Positions 5,407-6,133 of a stretch of 6,133 nucleotides of DNA are shown here, piece after piece. A program made the position numbers and the translations under genes. Origin of the DNA: DASZJY01 sp036260255 (GTDB lineage: Bacteria; Actinomycetota; Acidimicrobiia; Acidimicrobiales; AC-14); the NCBI GenBank assembly GCA_036260255.1, contig DATAAF010000117.1, forward strand, positions 1 to 6,133, given 5' to 3'. A model generated the notes under the pieces. It searched no databases. It was not told where the DNA came from and was given only the letters and a program-made list of their open reading frames with translations. Every line of letters begins with the position of its first letter. The stretch's first letter is position 1.

Positions 5407-6092
5407 CGGCCGCCTCCCCGTTCGAACGACACGGTCGTCCCCTCGGCCGCGACCAGCACCTCGTCGACGCCCAGACGGGCGGCGGCATCCCGGGATCCGA
5501 CCAGCAGCCGGTCGAGCTCGTCGTCGCCCTGCTCGGGGGGAAGGGCGAACAGCGCCACCCGGCGAGCGCCCGCTCGGTCGGCCACCAGGAGGGCCTCCTC
5601 GGCGGTCGGGTGCCCGGCGACATCGAGGACCAGCAGGTCGACCCCGTCGGCGAGCCCGAGCGGCTCGTGCCCAGCCAGGTATGCCACTGCGACGCCCTGC
5701 CACTCCACCCGGTACCCGTTGACCGGGTCGAGGCCGGGCAGCCGTCGCACCGCGACCTTGGCGTCGCCCACCGCGAGCTCCTCGTCGTCGACGACGGTCC
5801 ATCGGGCGCCCCCCGGGCCGCTCCCGGGCGGCGGGCCGAGGACCTCGCCCGCGAACACCGGCAGCCCGGCCAGGTGATCGGGGTGGGCGCGGGTCAGGAG
5901 GGCGTGCGCGCGCGACGGATGGTCGGGCTCGACCGTGGCCGCCCACGCGCCGGCGCCGGTCCCCAGGTCCAGCAGGAGGGCGTCGCCGTCGGGCACCTCG
6001 AGCGCCACGCACCGGCCGTGGCCGCCGTACCGGCTGGGAGCCCCCTCGCGGCGCGCCGACGCCCGAACGCCGAAGAAGGTGACGTTCAGCAC
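5403..6092 (-). CDS. Metallo-beta-lactamase-fold protein with degenerate metal site
   Basis: The 229-residue product (GTG start) follows the PhnP-like layout of this fold: VTFFGVRASARREG (4-17), SRYGGHGRCVALEV (20-33), LLLDLGTGAG (39-48), LLTRAHPDHLAGLPVFAG (65-82), NGYRVE (125-130), VAYLAGHEPLGLADGVDLLV (136-155) and RVALFALPPEQGDDELDRL (178-196). The signature HxHxDH reads RAHPDH (68-73), so the first His is Arg68. The His expected before GYR is near Asp122, the bridging Asp of the YxTD motif is Gly141, and the C-terminal FHHDP is FALPP. Most metal ligands are thus missing, suggesting a non-catalytic or metal-free relative. An in-frame TTG at 6095 is an alternative start; I prefer the GTG at 6092, which lies nine bases from a -10-like TAACCT. 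There is no Shine-Dalgarno. It appears to lead the unit with the flavin reductase and RmlC-like genes. Confidence 0.82.
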   Translation of the reverse strand: MLNVTFFGVRASARREGAPSRYGGHGRCVALEVPDGDALLLDLGTGAGAWAATVEPDHPSRAHALLTRAHPDHLAGLPVFAGEVLGPPPGSGPGGARWTVVDDEELAVGDAKVAVRRLPGLDPVNGYRVEWQGVAVAYLAGHEPLGLADGVDLLVLDVAGHPTAEEALLVADRAGARRVALFALPPEQGDDELDRLLVGSRDAAARLGVDEVLVAAEGTTVSFERGGGR

Positions 6093-6101
6093 CAACGGCC
6101 G

Positions 6102-6107
6102 AGGTTA
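6102..6107 (-). promoter_or_regulatory. Candidate -10 element for the metallo-beta-lactamase-fold operon
   Basis: TAACCT on the minus strand fits TAnnnT and ends nine bases before the GTG at 6092 and six before the alternative TTG at 6095. This would give a leaderless or near-leaderless transcript for the three-gene unit. Any -35 falls in the G run at the contig end and cannot be judged. Confidence 0.3.
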
Positions 6108-6117
6108 GGCCCGACGT

Positions 6118-6133
6118 GGGGGGGGGGGGGGGG
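6118..6133. repeat. Terminal poly-G run, probable artefact
   Basis: Sixteen consecutive G residues close the window. A G homopolymer exactly at a sequence end is typical of two-colour sequencing chemistry or of an assembly that failed to extend. It should not be read as genomic sequence without raw-read support. Confidence 0.7.

Noticed and set aside
4044..5877. Long plus-strand open frames across the cupin, reductase and MBL-fold genes
   Set aside because: All are opposite genes with clear domain motifs and are biased in composition.
5407..6012. Upstream extension of the flavin reductase frame to 6012
   Set aside because: The added segment is Arg/Gly/Pro-rich and lies in another frame of the MBL-fold gene. 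The GTGA overlap at 5403-5406 gives a much better start.
1..6133. CRISPR arrays, insertion sequences, tRNA or rRNA genes, riboswitches, defence islands
   Set aside because: No direct-repeat arrays, transposase motifs, terminal inverted repeats or RNA-gene signatures were seen on either strand, and the spacers are all under about 130 bases.

Overview
This window looks like the end of a contig from a high-GC (about 70% by eye) actinobacterium. Uncultured Acidimicrobiia-like bacteria are my best guess, from protein flavour, GTG starts, apparently leaderless genes and a SUF-type Fe-S system. The taxonomic placement is inference. The right edge is a run of 16 G, probably an assembly or sequencing artefact.

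Layout. Positions 1-1077 (minus) hold the N-terminal 359 residues of sufB, cut off by the left edge. A 123-bp spacer with a candidate terminator and a candidate extended -10 promoter separates it from a class I glutamine amidotransferase of the PuuD/peptidase C26 type (1201-1944, minus). Upstream of that, on the same strand, is an 80-residue Rossmann-like protein resembling the first third of a short-chain dehydrogenase (1983-2225). A compact divergent promoter region follows. Then comes a plus-strand pair: a DUF4395 membrane protein with a CxxC (2352-2795) and a membrane-anchored thioredoxin-like protein (2803-3201). The last gene of this pair overlaps, tail to tail, the end of a SEC-C/methionine aminopeptidase gene (3188-4174, minus). 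Upstream of map on the minus strand lie a strong GC hairpin, an RmlC-like cupin (4278-4880), a flavin reductase (4861-5406) and a metallo-beta-lactamase-fold protein with a largely erased metal site (5403-6092). These last three genes overlap end to start and look like one transcription unit.

How the genes may work together. Most are housekeeping: Fe-S cluster assembly, N-terminal methionine removal, thiol redox and amidotransferase catabolism. The two groups worth a second look are the DUF4395/thioredoxin pair, where both proteins carry a CxxC near a predicted membrane edge, and the overlapping unit of degenerate metallo-beta-lactamase, flavin reductase and non-canonical RmlC. I see no mobile element, CRISPR array, RNA gene or defence system, and I do not claim a new system.
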